Assembly (NCBI GenBank): GCA_003562555.1
Contig: PWUO01000010.1
Span: 1-7,610 of the forward strand
From: Dehalococcoidia bacterium
Lineage (GTDB): Bacteria; Chloroflexota; Dehalococcoidia; GIF9; AB-539-J10
Reading direction: 5' to 3'
DNA length: 7,610 nt
A program made the position numbers and the translations under genes. Under the pieces are notes generated by a model that did no database searches, had not been told where the DNA came from, and saw only the letters and a program-made list of their open reading frames with translations. Below are positions 6,052-7,610 of this stretch, in pieces (position 1 is the first letter of the stretch; every line of letters begins with the position of its first letter).

Positions 6052-6088
6052 CTCTTCCGCCCTGGTGCGGTCGGTCACGGAGTGAGAC

Positions 6089-6862
6089 ATGTACAGAGGT
6101 AAGCGAGTAGGGGTGGTAGTCCCCGCATACAACGAGGAACGGTACATCGGAGCCGTCCTCGCGAGAATGCCGGACTGCGTGGATGGCGTGTACGTGATCG
6201 ATGACTGCAGCACTGACCGCACCAGGAAGATTGCCAGTCGTTGGGTGTCCTCAGATGGCCGTATTCGTCTCCACTCACACGCGCGGAATCGTGGTGTTGG
6301 CGCTGCCATCGTCAGCGGGTACAGGCGATGTCTGGCGGACGGTATGGATATGGCTGTAGTGATGGCGGGTGACAACCAGATGGATCCGCACTTGCTTCCG
6401 GCGGTTATGGATCCGGTAGTCGACGGACGTGCCGGCTACTGTAAAGGGACTCGGATGGTTGTGCGCGGACATCATCGAGGTATGTCTAGATGGCGCGTGA
6501 TTGGCAATTTCTTGCTGCGCTGGCTAACGGCCATAGCAATCGGAACTACGGCCATTACTGATCCACAGAACGGGTACACGGCTATGTCGCGGCAGACTTT
6601 GGAGAAACTGGACCTAAGTGCTGTATACCCGAACTACGGATACTGCAACGACCTGATAACCCGCTTGGTTATCTTGGATGTTCCCATGATTGAAATCCCG
6701 GCACCTTTGATCGTCAATGCAGGACAAACCTCGAGCATACGATACTGTCACTACATCCCGCGGGTGGCACTTCTGCTCGTACGCTGCTTACTACTGCGCT
6801 TGCGAACGTCCTTGCAGGTATCAGCAATCCACGGATCCAGCGCCGACGAGGCTGAGTCATGA
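6089..6862 (+). CDS. Family 2 glycosyltransferase (polyprenyl-phosphate-type sequence)
   Basis: This 257-residue GT-A fold enzyme would transfer a sugar from a nucleotide-sugar donor. Seen: VVPAYNEE at 10-17 and IDDCSTDRT at 37-45, the nucleotide-binding signatures; NRGVGAAIVSGY at 67-78; GDNQMDP at 94-100, the metal/donor-binding acidic motif; DPQNGYTAMS at 158-167; and YGYCNDL near 183-189. This set is typical of GT2 enzymes related to dolichol/undecaprenyl-phosphate sugar synthases. The C-terminal stretch 222-238 (YIPRVALLLVRCLLLRL) is hydrophobic with arginines and could be a membrane-associated helix; no multi-pass domain is present. The ATG at 6089 has GGAG 6 bases upstream. It overlaps the following deacetylase gene by ATGA, so the two are translationally coupled. 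Donor and acceptor sugars cannot be told from the sequence. The leader carries an inverted repeat. Confidence 0.93.
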   Translation: MYRGKRVGVVVPAYNEERYIGAVLARMPDCVDGVYVIDDCSTDRTRKIASRWVSSDGRIRLHSHARNRGVGAAIVSGYRRCLADGMDMAVVMAGDNQMDPHLLPAVMDPVVDGRAGYCKGTRMVVRGHHRGMSRWRVIGNFLLRWLTAIAIGTTAITDPQNGYTAMSRQTLEKLDLSAVYPNYGYCNDLITRLVILDVPMIEIPAPLIVNAGQTSSIRYCHYIPRVALLLVRCLLLRLRTSLQVSAIHGSSADEAES

Positions 6863-7485
6863 GAGTTCTTCTCCTGTCCCCTCACACAGATGATGTAGAG
6901 ATTGGAGCAGGAGGCTTGGTTGCCAGACTGCAGTCAACTGGCACACACCGGTTTCTCTGGGTAGTTTTCTCCATTTGTTCAGACTCCCTTCCTGCCGGAT
7001 GGCCTCGGAACACTCTGGAGCGCGAGTTCCGATTGGCAGCCGCCGTGTTGGGCATTGCTGACGTGACGGTGTTCAACTACACGGTTCGTAGCTTCTCTTC
7101 ACATCGGCAGGCAATTCTGGAGACATTGATAGCGTTGCGTCGAGACTTTCGACCTGAGTTGGTTGTTGCTCCATGTCTGGATGATGTGCATCAGGATCAT
7201 GCAACGATTTCGGCTGAAGCAGTTAGAGCTTTCAAGAATAGTTCGACTATCCTTGGATACGAGCAGCCGTGGAACAACATCCATTTTGCGGCACGGGTTC
7301 TTGTTCGTCTTTCATCGCGTGATGTTGAACGGAAGTGGCTGGCTCTATCGAGTTATCAATCACAGGTGTTCTTGGGCCGAGCCTACTTGCAGCGTGAATC
7401 GGTATTCGCCTTGGCTCGTACACGCGGCGGCCAATGTGACTGCCAGTATGCGGAGGCATTTGACCTGCCGAGATGCGTAGTGTAG
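6859..7485 (+). CDS. PIG-L/LmbE family deacetylase
   Basis: This 208-residue protein belongs to the zinc-dependent N-acetylglucosaminyl deacetylase family (PIG-L, MshB, LmbE), which removes acetyl groups from amino sugars on glycolipids, thiols or antibiotics. Seen: SPHTDDVEIGAGG at 7-19, the family's PHxDD motif (His9 and Asp12 as expected zinc ligands, Asp11 as the base), and DDVHQDH at 108-114, whose final His is the third ligand. SSYQSQ at 164-169 also fits the family. Length is usual for short bacterial members. The ATG overlaps the glycosyltransferase stop by 4 bases (ATGA), so the pair probably acts on the same glycan. Composition is less GC-rich than elsewhere in the window: hand counts are 26 of 60 at 7201-7260 and 30 of 60 at 7081-7140. 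The substrate is unknown. Confidence 0.93.
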   Translation: MRVLLLSPHTDDVEIGAGGLVARLQSTGTHRFLWVVFSICSDSLPAGWPRNTLEREFRLAAAVLGIADVTVFNYTVRSFSSHRQAILETLIALRRDFRPELVVAPCLDDVHQDHATISAEAVRAFKNSSTILGYEQPWNNIHFAARVLVRLSSRDVERKWLALSSYQSQVFLGRAYLQRESVFALARTRGGQCDCQYAEAFDLPRCVV

Positions 7486-7494
7486 ACCGAAGCA

Positions 7495-7508
7495 ATCACG
7501 AGCGTGAT
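7495..7508. repeat. 14-base palindrome before the last gene
   Basis: ATCACG and CGTGAT are perfect reverse complements around AG. With a 2-base centre it is too tight for an RNA hairpin and looks more like a site for a dimeric DNA-binding protein. It lies between the deacetylase stop and the ribosome site of the next gene. Confidence 0.4.
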
Positions 7509-7521
7509 CGAGGAGATTCAT

Positions 7522-7610
7522 GTGACTACAGAGATAACGCTTGAACAGATGGTGTCGGTGATTCGTATGCCGTGTCAACTTGTTGGCAACACTTCCCGAG
7601 TGGTTTGTGA
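7522..7610 (+). CDS. Unidentified gene, N-terminal 29 codons only
   Basis: A frame opens at GTG 7522-7524 and stays open to the window end (29 codons plus two bases). GAGGAG (7510-7515) is a good ribosome site at a 6-base spacing. The visible protein starts MTTEITLEQMVSVIRM and continues PCQLVGNTSRVVC; I recognise no domain in so short a piece. The GTG sits within ATGTGA: the overlapping ATG at 7520 is followed at once by TGA, so GTG is the only usable start here. It is 36 bases after the deacetylase and in the same direction, so it probably belongs to the same glycan operon. Confidence 0.6.
   Translation, partial: MTTEITLEQMVSVIRMPCQLVGNTSRVVC

Larger units (their letters stand above)
5593..6088. 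other. About 500-base gene-free region before the glycosyltransferase operon
   Basis: The open frames crossing this stretch (for example 5549-5896 on the plus strand, 5698-5994 on the minus) have no recognisable domains, no usable ribosome site and composition typical of shadow frames. I see no tRNA, insertion-sequence ends or tandem repeats. The sequence becomes more AT-rich towards 5930-6006, where promoter-like hexamers lie, and then holds a long inverted repeat (6007-6051). Base 5880-5897 reads AAAGGAGGC-ATG-AAA-TAG, an apparent ribosome site too close to a two-codon frame to be meaningful. Confidence 0.6.

Noticed and set aside
1..7610. CRISPR array, insertion sequence, integrase or toxin-antitoxin locus.
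   Set aside because: No regularly spaced repeats, transposase or recombinase motifs, or paired toxin/antitoxin frames were seen anywhere in the window.

Overview
This is a GC-rich (roughly 55-65 percent) bacterial chromosomal window. A tmRNA gene, smpB and Shine-Dalgarno-led genes make it clearly bacterial. ComEA has the longer architecture (membrane anchor, SLBB domain, paired helix-hairpin-helix) found in Gram-positive bacteria and in phyla such as Chloroflexota and Armatimonadota, rather than the short proteobacterial form. A Chloroflexota- or Armatimonadota-like host is my best guess, at low confidence.

Left part (1-3454): the 3' two thirds of a KduD-like short-chain dehydrogenase on the plus strand converges, with only 6 bases between stop codons, on a minus-strand comEA-comEC operon for DNA uptake. 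Middle (3455-4410): smpB diverges from comEA and is followed 36 bases later by ssrA (tmRNA), so both partners of trans-translation lie side by side. A perfect 15-bp hairpin after ssrA separates it from the converging next operon.

Right-middle (4427-5500): a minus-strand pair encodes a 53-residue two-helix membrane protein with a near-perfect Shine-Dalgarno, then a 275-residue protein made of two PRC-barrel units in an exact 137-residue tandem register. About 500 bases (5593-6088) then hold no convincing gene, but contain an AT-rich promoter-like stretch and a long inverted repeat just before the next operon.

Right end (6089-7610): a plus-strand operon has a family-2 glycosyltransferase and a PIG-L/LmbE-type deacetylase overlapping by ATGA. 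A third gene starts 36 bases later and runs off the window. This looks like the start of a glycan or glycolipid biosynthesis cluster, with lower GC in the deacetylase gene.

Most of the window is ordinary housekeeping. The least explained parts are the PRC-barrel/small membrane protein pair next to ssrA, a 14-base copy of the tmRNA T-arm just beyond that pair, and the structured leader before the glycosyltransferase.
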